A stretch of 30,925 bases of DNA from RGIG5327 sp045612485 (GCA_045612485.1 JAZKZE010000096.1:1-30925); one strand, 5' to 3'; numbered from the stretch's first letter, positions 1 through 8,464 are shown. The notes: generated by a model not told the origin, from the sequence alone. Program-made: numbers and translations.

Positions 1-384
1 ACTGTTCTGCAAAACGCATAACAAGTGAAATATCAGAAAGCATTTTTTGTAATTGCTTTCTGACAAGTGCCTCAATGTCTCCGGAAGGTATTTGCTTAAC
101 CGGACATTCTGAAATTGCCCGTTTAGAATCCTTGCTGCAAATATAATAGTAGTAGCGTCTGCCGCCTTTGTTGGAGTATGTCGGCATCATTGCACCACCA
201 CAATGACCGCATTTCAAAACACTCTTCAACGGTGCAATAGTCTCCTGCCGTCTGGAATGGTCTCTTTGCGGATCAATGCTCCGCTGGATTTCTTTGACCC
301 GTTCCCAAACACTCCGTTCAATAATTGCTTTCTGCTCTCCCCGGATGTTTTGAGCTTTCAGATATTGTAACTTCAGATTTCCGT
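1..384 (-). pseudogene. 5'-truncated serine recombinase (C-terminal part), runs off the left edge
   Basis: Reading the minus strand leftward from about 384 gives an uninterrupted frame with no start codon; it is preceded in frame by a TAG. The translation contains the end of a Recombinase domain (EQKAIIERSVWERVKEIQ) followed by the zinc-ribbon typical of large serine recombinases: CGHC, then an aromatic block RRYYYYIC, then a further Cys (ISECPVK), giving the four Cys expected of the zn_ribbon_recom family. A helical segment follows (ALVRKQLQKMLSDIS). Large serine recombinases excise or integrate phages and conjugative elements. The N-terminal resolvase catalytic domain is missing, so the visible part cannot be an active enzyme. 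I infer a relic of an integrated element whose 5' part was lost by a rearrangement near 384. The 3' end lies outside the window. Confidence 0.75.
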
Positions 385-448
385 GCTATATTAAGTGGTA
401 TATTGATCGTGCCTTTGGGCAATATATTTTTTTACGAATCTTGTGATT

Positions 449-465
449 TTGCCGGATAGCGGCAA
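449..465 (+). other. small hairpin in the leader of the VanX-like gene
   Basis: TTGCCG, a 5-base loop, then CGGCAA form a perfect 6-bp stem about 27 bases before the start codon. The leader has no strong Shine-Dalgarno sequence, so the hairpin might influence translation or may be incidental. Confidence 0.3.
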
Positions 466-492
466 GCACAACGAAACAACAGAAAACTTAAT

Positions 493-1242
493 ATGAACAA
501 ATTTTGCCTCATTATGTCGGCAGGGGCATGCTTACTGCTTTCAGCATGTTCGATTTATACGCCTGAAACTCCACCATCCGGATTTGTATATGTTTCGGAT
601 GCAGTGCCTGATGCAATTCTTGAAATCCGTTATTTTTCCACCTATAACTTCGTGGGTGAACGGATCGATGGTTACGAACAGCCGACTGCACTGCTTACCG
701 TTGAGGCCGCCACGGCTCTGAAAGCGGTCAGTGATGATGTCAAAGCACAAGGTTACCGTCTGAAAATATTTGATGCCTACCGTCCCCAGCGGGCTGTCAA
801 CCATTTTGTTTCCTGGGCGAAAAAGCCGGAAGACGTACGTATGAAGCCATATTTTTACCGGAATCTGGATAAATGCGTTCTCTTTCCGCGCGGCTACATT
901 GCCGAGAAATCCGGGCATAGCCGGGGAAGCACGGTCGATTTGACGCTGTTTGATATAGCAACAGGAAAAGAAGTTGATATGGGCGCAACATTTGACTGGT
1001 TCGGCAAGGAAAGCCACCCTGACTGGTGCGGCAATCCTGAAAAGGGAAAATATACCGGAAAATTCCCCGGCAATACCCCGCCAACCGGTGGTAAAATAAA
1101 TGAGGTGCAGTTCAAAAACCGGATGATTTTACGCAAGGCGATGATGCGTCACGGTTTCAAGCCGCTTCCGGAGGAATGGTGGCACTTTACGCTGGAAAAA
1201 GAACCCTATCCGGATACTTATTTCACTCATCCGGTCAAGTGA
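493..1242 (+). CDS. D-alanyl-D-alanine dipeptidase, VanX/DdpX family (peptidase M15D), lipoprotein
   Basis: 249 residues. The N-terminus is a lipoprotein signal (hydrophobic core, lipobox LSAC with Cys19, Ser at +2), so the enzyme is probably anchored facing the periplasm, perhaps in the outer membrane. M15D zinc ligands and catalytic residues are visible: SGHSRGSTVD supplies His142 and Asp149, EWWH supplies catalytic Glu228 and zinc ligand His231, and DAYRP supplies Arg97, equivalent to the substrate-binding Arg of VanX. Known family members hydrolyse D-Ala-D-Ala. In vancomycin-resistant bacteria that removes the drug target; in Gram-negatives (DdpX) it scavenges D-Ala. No vanH or vanA-type ligase lies beside it, so resistance is not implied; peptidoglycan-dipeptide scavenging is the likelier role. 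The ATG at 493 is chosen because it precedes the signal peptide. Confidence 0.88.
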   Translation: MNKFCLIMSAGACLLLSACSIYTPETPPSGFVYVSDAVPDAILEIRYFSTYNFVGERIDGYEQPTALLTVEAATALKAVSDDVKAQGYRLKIFDAYRPQRAVNHFVSWAKKPEDVRMKPYFYRNLDKCVLFPRGYIAEKSGHSRGSTVDLTLFDIATGKEVDMGATFDWFGKESHPDWCGNPEKGKYTGKFPGNTPPTGGKINEVQFKNRMILRKAMMRHGFKPLPEEWWHFTLEKEPYPDTYFTHPVK

Positions 1243-1338
1243 TAACCCTATTATATAATCAAGGTGACGCTGCAGCAATTTTTACCGGGCAGTAGTAAAT
1301 TTTTTACATCAAACCGCAAGAAAGGAAATTCCGTTTTC

Positions 1339-1797
1339 ATGTCCGAGTTGTCCACCATCGTTTTATCCGGATGCAAGAGTGATTGCCAAACCGGTTGCAA
1401 TAGTTCGCCGTTCGCACAGTACGACAATGCCGCCTCCGTCTTGAAACTGGAACTGAAGCGAACATCGCAGAGCTGGGACGGCGTACCACTTCCCGACTAC
1501 CCCGAAGGGAAGCCGGAACTCGTTGTTATGCGCTATGTCTTTCCTGTGGGCAGCAAGCTTCCGTGGCATCATCACCCTGTCATCAACTACGGCATTCTGC
1601 ATCAGGGGGAGTTGACCATCGTCGGAGTTGACGGCAAGAAACAGGTCGTGCATGCCGGGGAAGCCATCGTTGAGGTGGTCGGTGCCGTTCACTGCGGAAT
1701 GAACACAGGCGACAACCCCGTTGTCCTTGATATGTTCTACCTCTCGCAGAAAGGAATTCCGCTTGCTGTCCAGCATCCCGAGATCCCGATGAAGTAA
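1339..1797 (+). CDS. small cupin-domain protein
   Basis: 152 residues from the ATG at 1339. An in-frame GTG at 1264 would add 25 residues with no ribosome site; a GAAAGGA lies 12-18 bases before 1339. The C-terminal 110 residues form one cupin_2 barrel: the metal-binding histidines are in LPWHHHPV (His77-79), with GILHQGEL (His88, Glu91), and the closing His is in VHCGMN (His118). The motif WDGVPLPDYPEGKPE just before the barrel is typical of a small secreted/periplasmic cupin family of unknown substrate. The N-terminus has a cysteine cluster (Cys12, 16, 20) and weak hydrophobicity; a lipoprotein signal is possible but poor. It follows the dipeptidase on the same strand with about 96 bases between, so they may be co-transcribed. 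Substrate and reaction cannot be predicted. Confidence 0.75.
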   Translation: MSELSTIVLSGCKSDCQTGCNSSPFAQYDNAASVLKLELKRTSQSWDGVPLPDYPEGKPELVVMRYVFPVGSKLPWHHHPVINYGILHQGELTIVGVDGKKQVVHAGEAIVEVVGAVHCGMNTGDNPVVLDMFYLSQKGIPLAVQHPEIPMK

Positions 1798-2045
1798 GAC
1801 CGGAATGCAGCGTATACGGAATTGCAAGCGAACCTTTGAGTTCTGCTGAAATTCCACCTTTTTCCATGGCATTTTTACAGTTGCTCCGGAATGGCGGTCG
1901 TTTTGTTTGCGCTGAAAATTTTTCTTTGCTGAATAAAAAGCCAAAAACAGAGATATTTTCGAGAGATAGGATAACCATTTTATATTGACTCGCAACCATT
2001 TGAGCTTGGGAGGATTTTCCGAACAATTTAAACAACTCCGACCAT

Positions 2046-2176
2046 TTTTTGCCCTCGGGCAAAAACATGAAGCCTGAAAAGGCTTCGCCTCATGGCTCGA
2101 AAAGCCGCTTCATACGCCGACAGGCGTGCTTCATAAAACCGCCTTTTCAGACTTGGTTCGGCGCAGCCTGCAAGGC
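2046..2176. repeat. string of five short perfect hairpins
   Basis: In order: TTTTTGCCC-TC-GGGCAAAAA (2046-2065, 9 bp); GAAGCCT-GAAA-AGGCTTC (2069-2086, 7 bp with a GAAA loop); GGCT-CGAAA-AGCC (2094-2106); ACGCC-GACA-GGCGT (2114-2127); GCCT-GCA-AGGC (2166-2176). The words GCTTCATA recur between hairpins. The structure could be a non-coding RNA, a REP-like mobile palindrome cluster or a site left by the nearby recombinase element. I do not recognise the family. Confidence 0.55.
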
Positions 2177-2305
2177 GATGACAGTTGAAGCCGGATGAAA
2201 AATGTAAGTTTTCTGCAAGCAGGAATATTCTCTATATTGAAAAGGCGGCTGCCGTTTTATTTTTTACATTACACCGTTTTATTTACAAAATATTTTCTTG
2301 TGCTG

Positions 2306-2335
2306 TTGGAAAAAAACAGTTTCTGGAAGTATAGT
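2306..2335 (+). promoter_or_regulatory. possible promoter of the DUF21 gene
   Basis: TTGGAA (2306-2311), an 18-base spacer, then TATAGT (2330-2335), which is repeated as TATAGT at 2335-2340. The transcript leader to the ATG at 2398 would be about 55 bases. Confidence 0.4.
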
Positions 2336-2397
2336 ATAGTATAGAAAATAAAATTTTTATATTTTTCAGGATTTCAGCTAATCTGTAAAGGACAATT

Positions 2398-2901
2398 ATG
2401 AACTGTTTGGAATATATAGAAGAAGTTGCTCTGATGTTGACACTTCTTATGATTTTGGCATTCTGCTCTGCTGCGGAAACATCTTATTCAGCTGCGAGCC
2501 GCAAAAAAATCAATATTCTGTGTGAAGAAAAAAAGTTTGGTGCCAAACTTGCAGCTAAACTGCATGAGCATTTTGATGAAACCTTATCCACCATCCTGAT
2601 TGCCAATACGATCGTTTGTGTGGCGCTCTCTTCGGTCGGAGCTGTCGTATTCGGGGAAATCGTGGGAAGTGACGAGTACGGTGCGGCTGTTTCCGGTGCG
2701 ATTCTGACTGTCATTATCCTGCTTTTCGGTGAAATCTCTCCGAAACTTCTGGCAAAAGAATCCTCTGAAAAAACAGCCTGCTTTCTTGCTCTCCCCCTTT
2801 ATATCATGACTGTATTGCTGAAGCCTTTTTGTGTAATGATTTCAATGTGGAAATCTCTGCTGTTGAAAATCATAAAGGGTTCCGCAGAAAAGTTGCAATA
2901 A
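2398..2901 (+). CDS. DUF21/CNNM transmembrane-domain protein lacking CBS and CorC domains
   Basis: 167 residues. The sequence fits the DUF21 (CNNM) membrane domain of the HlyC/CorC/TlyC family: a first TM helix ending in the AAETSYSAASR motif (equivalent to the family's SAxExAxxS pattern), then a helix around STILIANTIVCVALSS, a third at AILTVIILLFGEISPKLLA (the E-x-x-P-K motif), and a last hydrophobic stretch. Family members usually continue into paired CBS domains and a CorC_HlyC domain for about 420 residues. Here a stop follows the membrane domain and no CBS-like sequence is seen in the next 200 bases, so the gene is either a DUF21-only variant or truncated. AAAGGA lies 6-7 bases before the ATG. 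A role in Mg/Co efflux is a family-level guess only. Confidence 0.75.
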   Translation: MNCLEYIEEVALMLTLLMILAFCSAAETSYSAASRKKINILCEEKKFGAKLAAKLHEHFDETLSTILIANTIVCVALSSVGAVVFGEIVGSDEYGAAVSGAILTVIILLFGEISPKLLAKESSEKTACFLALPLYIMTVLLKPFCVMISMWKSLLLKIIKGSAEKLQ

Positions 2902-3129
2902 GTCAGGCAGGAACAGATAATTTTGATTTAACGGACATACTCTTCCTGCAAGCGGAAAAATTGCAATGATGGTTGCCGGATCTTGGGTACTTACATCAAA
3001 GACTTCAAGTTTTCTTTGATATGGAGGGATCCGGTTTCAGAAATTGATCCCGGCGGTTTTACCGGGCAATAGTCAAGCAGTGAGGGATATATCATCCTGT
3101 ATTTGCTGTGAAAATCAGAAAGGAAAAAA

Positions 3130-3939
3130 ATGACTGCAATTCAGCCTTGGGTGGAAGAACTGGCACCGTTTCAGCTTTACGGCAAACTCTGGCATATCGG
3201 CGGAAAAGGTTCTCCATCGTATCTCTTTGATACCGGGGATGGTCTGCTTCTGCTGGATACCGGACTGCCCAAGTGCGGCTATCTGCTTTTCCGCAATATA
3301 TATGAGCTCGGTTTCAATCCCCGCCACATCCGCTGGATACTCCACTCCCACGGACACTATGATCACATCGGTATGACCCGTGCTCTTGTTGAAATGACCG
3401 GTGCAAAAACCTGTATCGGGGCTCCCGATCGTGATTATGTGAATGGTAAACTTGATCTCCCCAGGGAAAAGTATATCCATTGCAGTTTCGATGAACCCTT
3501 TGAACCGGATGTGCTGATCAATGACGGTGATGTACTTTCTTTCGGTTCCCTTGAGATCCGCTGCGAGTCGGCTCCGGGGCATACTCCCGGCACAATGGCA
3601 TACTTCTTCGATCTGGAAGAAAACGGCGTCGTCCGCCATGCCGGGATGCACGGAGGAGTAGGTATCAACTCCATGCGGAGTACTTTTCTGCGCAGGTTTG
3701 GACTTTCTGCCGGATGCCGTCAGCAGTTTTTGGATGCCGTGGAAAAGCTGATGGATGAACCTGTGGAGATTCTGGTCGGCAATCATCTGGGCAACTATGA
3801 TGCGTTGAATAAGGTGCGACGCCGCGAAGAATATCCTGACGGACCCAATCCCTTTGTTGATCCCACCGAGTGGAAGCGTTTTTTGACCGGCAGGGCGGAA
3901 CTTGTTCGCAAACTTATGATCGAAGATCCTGTCAACTGA
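3130..3939 (+). CDS. MBL-fold metallo-hydrolase
   Basis: 269 residues, preceded by GAAAGGA six bases before the ATG. The metallo-beta-lactamase fold is clear: DGLLLLDTG (Asp43) forms the second strand, the metal motif HSHGHYDH gives His74, His76, Asp78 and His79, PGHTPG gives His151, and NHLG near residue 219 gives the late His. The overall layout resembles subclass-B3-like bacterial hydrolases. The bridging Asp normally found in a GD motif between these is not obvious; the corresponding region reads RHAGMHGG, so one metal site may differ. There is no signal peptide, which favours a cytoplasmic enzyme. The substrate is unknown; a thiol ester, lactone or sugar-derived ester is possible. It stands alone with about 228 bases on one side and 269 on the other. 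Confidence 0.8.
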   Translation: MTAIQPWVEELAPFQLYGKLWHIGGKGSPSYLFDTGDGLLLLDTGLPKCGYLLFRNIYELGFNPRHIRWILHSHGHYDHIGMTRALVEMTGAKTCIGAPDRDYVNGKLDLPREKYIHCSFDEPFEPDVLINDGDVLSFGSLEIRCESAPGHTPGTMAYFFDLEENGVVRHAGMHGGVGINSMRSTFLRRFGLSAGCRQQFLDAVEKLMDEPVEILVGNHLGNYDALNKVRRREEYPDGPNPFVDPTEWKRFLTGRAELVRKLMIEDPVN

Positions 3940-4127
3940 AGGACTGTGAAATATTTTACTGCTGAAAAAAGACCGGAAAACAGCTTCTTTTACAGATTCT
4001 TCGATCCATGAGGAAAGATCCCGTGAAGTTACAGGATATTTATTGCTGAAGCAGTGCTGTATTGCGGTAATACGGTATGAAAAATATTCTGAGGTTTGTT
4101 TTTTTGAATATCATAAATTTTTCCTCC

Positions 4128-4155
4128 TTGTATTTTTCAGTACAAAGTGTATAGT
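4128..4155 (+). promoter_or_regulatory. promoter of the isomerase-like gene
   Basis: TTGTAT (4128-4133), a 16-base spacer and TATAGT (4150-4155). The same TTGTAT-16-TATAxT layout precedes the acetyltransferase gene and the large GTPase operon in this window, which raises confidence in all three. Confidence 0.6.
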
Positions 4156-4208
4156 AACTCCGGAATATTAGAAATATTACAAATTACATTGATGTGAAGG
4201 AGCATTTT

Positions 4209-5576
4209 ATGAAGTTCGCCATTTTTGTTTCCAACCGGACTACTTTCCCCCAGCACCTTGTTACTGCTGCCATTGAGGAAGTTGCCGCAGCCGTCCGTAA
4301 AAGCGGACACATTCCCCTGATTCCTGACGGCGGAGTGGCAAATGATGCACAGGCATTGCAGTATGCGGCATTTCTGAAAGAAAATCCCTGTGACGGGGTA
4401 CTGGCTGTATTCCCCAATTTCGGTGACGAATGTTCCTGTCTTACCGCATTGCGGGATGCGGGGAAACCTGTTTTATTTGTTGCTTATGCCGACCGTCTGG
4501 ATCAAATGGATTCTGCGGTGAGAAGAGATGCTTTCTGCGGCAAGATCAGTGCGGTCAATCTCTTCCGTCAATGCCGTATCCCCTGTACTGTACTTGAACC
4601 CCATACCGTGGAAGTAACCTCGGATATTTTCCAGAATAATCTGAAAACCTTTGCTTCCGTCTGCCGGATCGTTAATGGCATGAAACGGTTGCGTACAGGC
4701 TCCATCGGTGCAAGAGTTACGCCTTTCAAGACAGTGCGTTTCGATGAAGTCGCCCTCGAAAAATACGGCATTTCCAATGAATCTTTCGATCTTTCCGAAC
4801 TCTTTTCCAGAATAAAAAGTCTGAAGGAAAACAGTGATACAGTCAGGGAAAAAGCTCAATTTATCAAAGAATACAGTTCCTGGCCCGCCGGAACAGAAGA
4901 TGTACAATTACGGATGGCAAAACTTGCCATCGCCATCGAGGATATGATCGGACAATACAGACTGGATCTTGTTACTTTACGCTGTTGGACAGAACTGGAA
5001 GAGGAATTGAAACTCTCCCCTTGCATGGTTCTTTCCATGCTGAATGATAAAAAAATCTGTGCAAATTGTGAAGTGGATACGGTCAATGCCATTGCCATGT
5101 ATGCGTTATCTCTGGCTGCGGATGCTCCCGGAGCCTGTCTGGACTGGAACAATAACTATGGAGATGACCCGGATGCGTGTATTCTTTTCCATTGCGGTCC
5201 CACCGCGGCATCTCTGATGGAAAAAGATCAGAAAATCGTGGATCACCCCATGTTTGCAAGGATCCTCGGCTGTGGTAATGGACTTGGATGCAATGAAGGT
5301 CGTATGAAGGCGGGCGATTTTACCTGGGCTACCGGAATGACAAGGGATGGGGAACTCATTTTTGCGCTGGATAAAGGGCGTTTCGGAACCGAAAAACTCC
5401 CTGTGGAATTTTTCGGTTGCGGCGGGGTTGCTCATTTTGAGAATTTCCAGAGCAAACTGCGTACTTTGCTGCGGTATGGTTTCCCCCATCACATGAGTTT
5501 GAGCTACGGGGATAATTTCACTGCTGTGGAAGAAGCCTTTTACAGTTATCTCAACTATTCCATGCTCACATTTTAA
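4209..5576 (+). CDS. L-fucose/L-arabinose isomerase family protein
   Basis: 455 residues from ATG 4209, which has AAGGAG six bases before it; a GTG 15 bases upstream is less likely. The protein matches the L-fucose isomerase-like superfamily: an N-terminal alpha/beta half with GVLAVFPNFGDE and KPVLFVAY, and a C-terminal half with the characteristic block DWNNNYGDDPDACILFHCG followed by GCGNGLGCNEG and a C-terminal beta domain (TWATGMTRDGELIF). Acidic and His residues that bind Mn in FucI/AraA are in the expected neighbourhoods (Asp in DWNNN, His in LFHCG). Members interconvert aldoses and ketoses, but many Lentisphaerae/Planctomycete paralogues have unknown substrates, so no specific sugar is assigned. 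There is no signal peptide, so it is cytoplasmic. It is a single-gene unit between its own promoter and a terminator. Confidence 0.8.
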   Translation: MKFAIFVSNRTTFPQHLVTAAIEEVAAAVRKSGHIPLIPDGGVANDAQALQYAAFLKENPCDGVLAVFPNFGDECSCLTALRDAGKPVLFVAYADRLDQMDSAVRRDAFCGKISAVNLFRQCRIPCTVLEPHTVEVTSDIFQNNLKTFASVCRIVNGMKRLRTGSIGARVTPFKTVRFDEVALEKYGISNESFDLSELFSRIKSLKENSDTVREKAQFIKEYSSWPAGTEDVQLRMAKLAIAIEDMIGQYRLDLVTLRCWTELEEELKLSPCMVLSMLNDKKICANCEVDTVNAIAMYALSLAADAPGACLDWNNNYGDDPDACILFHCGPTAASLMEKDQKIVDHPMFARILGCGNGLGCNEGRMKAGDFTWATGMTRDGELIFALDKGRFGTEKLPVEFFGCGGVAHFENFQSKLRTLLRYGFPHHMSLSYGDNFTAVEEAFYSYLNYSMLTF

Positions 5577-5598
5577 GGCCATTGTATTGCAGAAATAA

Positions 5599-5646
5599 AA
5601 AGGGGATCCTCCGGAATATTATATATTTGGTTCCGGAAGATCCTTT
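5599..5646. terminator. bidirectional terminator between the isomerase-like gene and thiC
   Basis: An AAAGG..ATC..TCCGGAA arm (from 5599) and a TTCCGGA.GATCCTTT arm (to 5646) pair with one mismatch and a 2-base bulge around a 14-base loop. A-rich and T-rich flanks let it work in both directions. It sits exactly in the gap between the two convergent genes. Confidence 0.75.
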
Positions 5647-5672
5647 CCTGCGAGAAATTAAAATTTTCTCTC

Positions 5673-6965
5673 TTACAAAATCTTTTTTTTCAATCTTTCA
5701 CTCAATCGCACCGAACAGAAATCCGGGCCGCACATGGTACAATATTTACTGCCGTGCTGACTTGGTGCGGAACTTTCCCGCAACGCCTGATCGCGTAATT
5801 CTTTCGCCCAGGCGGGATCAAGGGCAAGTTCAAACTGTTTTTCCCAGTTAAATTCTGCACGGGCTTCGGAAATGGCATCATCTTTTTCCCTGCTGCCGGG
5901 TTTATGCAGTGCCACATCGGCAGCATATGCGGCAATCTTGAATGCAACGACTCCCCGGCGGACATCATCAGCATTGGGCAGCCCCAGATGTTCCTTGGGC
6001 GTCACATAACACAGCATGGCAGCCCCGTAGTACGCCCCCATCATGCCGCCCATTGCCGCAACAAAGTGATCGTAGCCCGGGGCGCAGTCAATGACTACCG
6101 GACCGAGAATGTAGAACGGAGCGTCATTGCATACTTTCTGTTCCCGTTCCATATTTTCCTGGATCTGATCCAGAGGAACATGACCCGGGCCTTCCACCAT
6201 TGCCTGAACTTTTGCCTCCCGGCAGCGCATGACAAGTTCCCCCAATGTATCCAGTTCGGCAAACTGGGCTTCATCGGAAGCATCAGCAAGACATCCGGGC
6301 CTCAAACCGTCACCCAGAGAGAGTGTTACATCATGTTCCCGGCAGATTTCCAGGATCTCATCAAATGCTTCATAAAAGGGATTTTCCTTCTGATTTTCCT
6401 GCATCCATGCTGCCAGTAATGCGCCGCCCCGGCTGACGATACCAAGTTTCCGTTTCAGGGCAAGCGGTACATATTTACGCAGTAACCCGGCGTGGATCGT
6501 CATATAATCCACTCCCTGTTCCGCCTGTTCCCGTATGACTGCAAGGATTTTCTCTTTGGCAAAATCATTGTTTCCGTAACGGGCAACGATCTCATAGACA
6601 GGGACCGTTCCCAGTGGGACAGTACAGTTTTCCAGCATGGACTTTCGGATGGAAGTTATTTCCCCACCGGTACTTAAATCCATGACCGTATCCGCCCCGT
6701 AATGCAGAGCGATACCAAGTTTGCTTTTTTCCGCCCCGGGACAACTGGAAAGGGCGGAATTGCCCAGATTGGCATTGATCTTGGTTTTCAGTTCTCTTCC
6801 GATCCCGCAGGGGATCAGATTTTTGTGATGGATGTTTGCAGGGATCACAATTGTTCCTGCGGCAACTCTTTCAGCTATAAATTGCTCAGAACGCTGTTCC
6901 ACTTCCGCAACAATCTTCATTTGCGGGGTGATGATCCCTTTTTGCGCATATTCGATTTGTGTCAT
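5673..6965 (-). CDS. thiC: phosphomethylpyrimidine synthase ThiC
   Basis: 430 residues, the usual length of the short bacterial/archaeal ThiC. It converts 5-aminoimidazole ribotide to HMP phosphate in the cytoplasm by radical-SAM chemistry. The C-terminal iron-sulfur motif CTMCGPDFC (Cys409, 412, 417) is intact. Family landmarks include LSTGGEI, TVPVYEI, DYMTIHAG, SRGGALLAAW, LSLGDGLRPG and EGPGHVP. Zinc/substrate histidines are present in TIHAG and GPGHVP. It is the last gene of the thi operon, 10 bases after thiD, and ends at the shared terminator. Control by the TPP riboswitch at the front of the operon is expected. Confidence 0.97.
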   Translation of the reverse strand: MTQIEYAQKGIITPQMKIVAEVEQRSEQFIAERVAAGTIVIPANIHHKNLIPCGIGRELKTKINANLGNSALSSCPGAEKSKLGIALHYGADTVMDLSTGGEITSIRKSMLENCTVPLGTVPVYEIVARYGNNDFAKEKILAVIREQAEQGVDYMTIHAGLLRKYVPLALKRKLGIVSRGGALLAAWMQENQKENPFYEAFDEILEICREHDVTLSLGDGLRPGCLADASDEAQFAELDTLGELVMRCREAKVQAMVEGPGHVPLDQIQENMEREQKVCNDAPFYILGPVVIDCAPGYDHFVAAMGGMMGAYYGAAMLCYVTPKEHLGLPNADDVRRGVVAFKIAAYAADVALHKPGSREKDDAISEARAEFNWEKQFELALDPAWAKELRDQALRESSAPSQHGSKYCTMCGPDFCSVRLSERLKKKIL

Positions 6966-6975
6966 AATGTTCCTT

Positions 6976-7812
6976 TCAATATTTTTTTAATACGATCCTT
7001 TCTGAATGATCATTTTGCGGCGGATACATCTGGGAAAATGTATCATGTATATTCCTGCTTTCACAAAGAGAGCCGTAAACAAAACTTTTTGCTGCGGTCA
7101 ATACTTCCTGCCAACTCTTTCCCAATGCAGAATTTGCCGCCAGAGCCGCACTCAATGTACAGCCGGTTCCATGGGCGGTATTGCCGTCGGTTTTTACCAC
7201 AGGGGAGGTGAGGGAAAACAGTTCCCCTTTGTAACAGACGATATCTCTGATTTCCTCTGAAGTAATGGCATGACCGCTTTTTAACAGCACATTGCATTTA
7301 TACTTTCTGTAAAGAAATTCTGCTGCATCAGCAAGAGCTTCTTCATTTGCAAGAACTTTCCCGCAGATAAGTTCCGCTTCCGGGATATTGGGGGTGATCC
7401 ATTCTGCAAGGTGAAAAAGTTTTTCCTTCATTGTCCGGATGGCAGATTCCTCCAGCAGTCTTGTTCCTGATGTGGAAACCATTACAGGATCAACGATTAC
7501 TTTAAGGTCATATTTCTGTATGGATTCTGCCGTACATTCAATGATTTTACTATCCGCAAGCATTCCGGTTTTGGCATAACGGACAGGGAAAGATCCCAGC
7601 ACACTTTCCAGCTGGGCTTTTACCGTTTCTGCCGGAAGAACATCCACTTTGCGGACTTTATCCGGATTCTGGGCTGTTACAGCACTTATTACCGAACAGC
7701 CGTAAACTTTAAAAGCATAAAATGTACGCAGATCCGCCTGAATACCGGCTCCACCGCCGGAATCACTTCCGGCGATGGTAAGAACACAGGGAATTATATC
7801 ATTCTTCTTCAT
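6976..7812 (-). CDS. thiD: hydroxymethylpyrimidine/phosphomethylpyrimidine kinase ThiD
   Basis: 278 residues, close to the usual ~265. Ribokinase-fold kinase that phosphorylates HMP and HMP-P to HMP-PP. Diagnostic motifs: TIAGSDSGGGAGIQADL at the N-terminus, KTGML, VIVDPVMVSTSG, the ITPNIPEAE segment, and the C-terminal anion-hole motif NTAHGTGCTLSAALAA. The ATG overlaps the end of thiE by 14 bases in another frame, which indicates translational coupling. The C-terminal tail after the SFVYGSL helix is slightly longer than average and has no recognisable feature. Confidence 0.96.
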   Translation of the reverse strand: MKKNDIIPCVLTIAGSDSGGGAGIQADLRTFYAFKVYGCSVISAVTAQNPDKVRKVDVLPAETVKAQLESVLGSFPVRYAKTGMLADSKIIECTAESIQKYDLKVIVDPVMVSTSGTRLLEESAIRTMKEKLFHLAEWITPNIPEAELICGKVLANEEALADAAEFLYRKYKCNVLLKSGHAITSEEIRDIVCYKGELFSLTSPVVKTDGNTAHGTGCTLSAALAANSALGKSWQEVLTAAKSFVYGSLCESRNIHDTFSQMYPPQNDHSERIVLKKY

Positions 7813-8464
7813 GGAAATTTTCTTTCATGATCCGGCGAAGTTCCTTTACTTTGGAAGCAACATCCTCCGCCTGGGTGATTTCCGTAACCATGGCAATATG
7901 TTTATACCCCTTTGCACTTAAAAGACTCAAGTGATGTTCCTTGATGCCCCCCATGACAGAATAGGGACAAGTCACGAGTTTTTTCAATTCTTCGATCCTG
8001 TCCAGTCCCAATGCTCCGCAGGCAACACTTTTGGTTTTTGTAGGGAACATGGGGCCCATATTCAGGTAGGAACAGCCGTCAGAAAGTGCTTTACGGATCT
8101 CTTCCGCATTGTGTGTGGAAGCTCCCAGAAGCATTTCCGGAGCGAGCTTGCGGGCTTCTGCAAGGGGAAAATCATCCTGCCCCAGATGGACTCCATCTGC
8201 TCCGGCTGCCATGGCAATATCCAGACGGTCGTCCACAATGAGAAGCATTTTGTACTTGTCTGTGATCTCTTTACATCTTTTCACCAGCTCAAACATTGCC
8301 AGATCAGAGAGATTTTTTTCCCGGATCTGGACGAGTTTTGCTCCGGCGGACGCAATGCCGGAAAGAATTTCACATACACTGCGTCCATTGCAGAATTCAG
8401 AACTTATCACAGGATAAAGGTCGGAACTTTTGAATAGTTCCATGCGTTCTTCATGTGTGCGCAT
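7799..8464 (-). CDS. thiE: thiamine-phosphate synthase ThiE
   Basis: 221 residues from the ATG at 8464, which begins one base after the stop of thi4 (TGA-A-ATG). A longer open frame into thi4 is not needed. The TIM-barrel enzyme condenses HMP-PP with the carboxythiazole/thiazole phosphate to thiamine phosphate. Motifs visible: VQIREKN (pyrophosphate site), LLIVDDR, ADGVHLGQDDFP, and the GPMFPTKTK loop that contacts the thiazole phosphate; a GG near the C-terminus (SVMGGI) closes the phosphate site. It lies between thi4 and thiD in the TPP-controlled operon. Confidence 0.95.
   Translation of the reverse strand: MRTHEERMELFKSSDLYPVISSEFCNGRSVCEILSGIASAGAKLVQIREKNLSDLAMFELVKRCKEITDKYKMLLIVDDRLDIAMAAGADGVHLGQDDFPLAEARKLAPEMLLGASTHNAEEIRKALSDGCSYLNMGPMFPTKTKSVACGALGLDRIEELKKLVTCPYSVMGGIKEHHLSLLSAKGYKHIAMVTEITQAEDVASKVKELRRIMKENFHEEE

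Larger units (their letters stand above)
1798..2397. other. gene-free region with AT-rich DNA and a string of hairpins
   Basis: 600 bases without a convincing gene; the frames that are open here oppose the cupin gene and have no recognisable protein features. The right half (2046-2176) holds a run of small perfect stem-loops, listed separately. Three overlapping TATAG units at 2330-2345 precede the next gene. Confidence 0.6.

Noticed and set aside
493..1797. Vancomycin-resistance operon
   Set aside because: Only the VanX-like dipeptidase is present; no vanH, D-Ala-D-Lac ligase or VanRS-type regulator, and the neighbour is a cupin.
2330..2345. Tandem TATAG units as a functional repeat
   Set aside because: Only three units and best explained as overlapping -10 elements of the DUF21 gene promoter.
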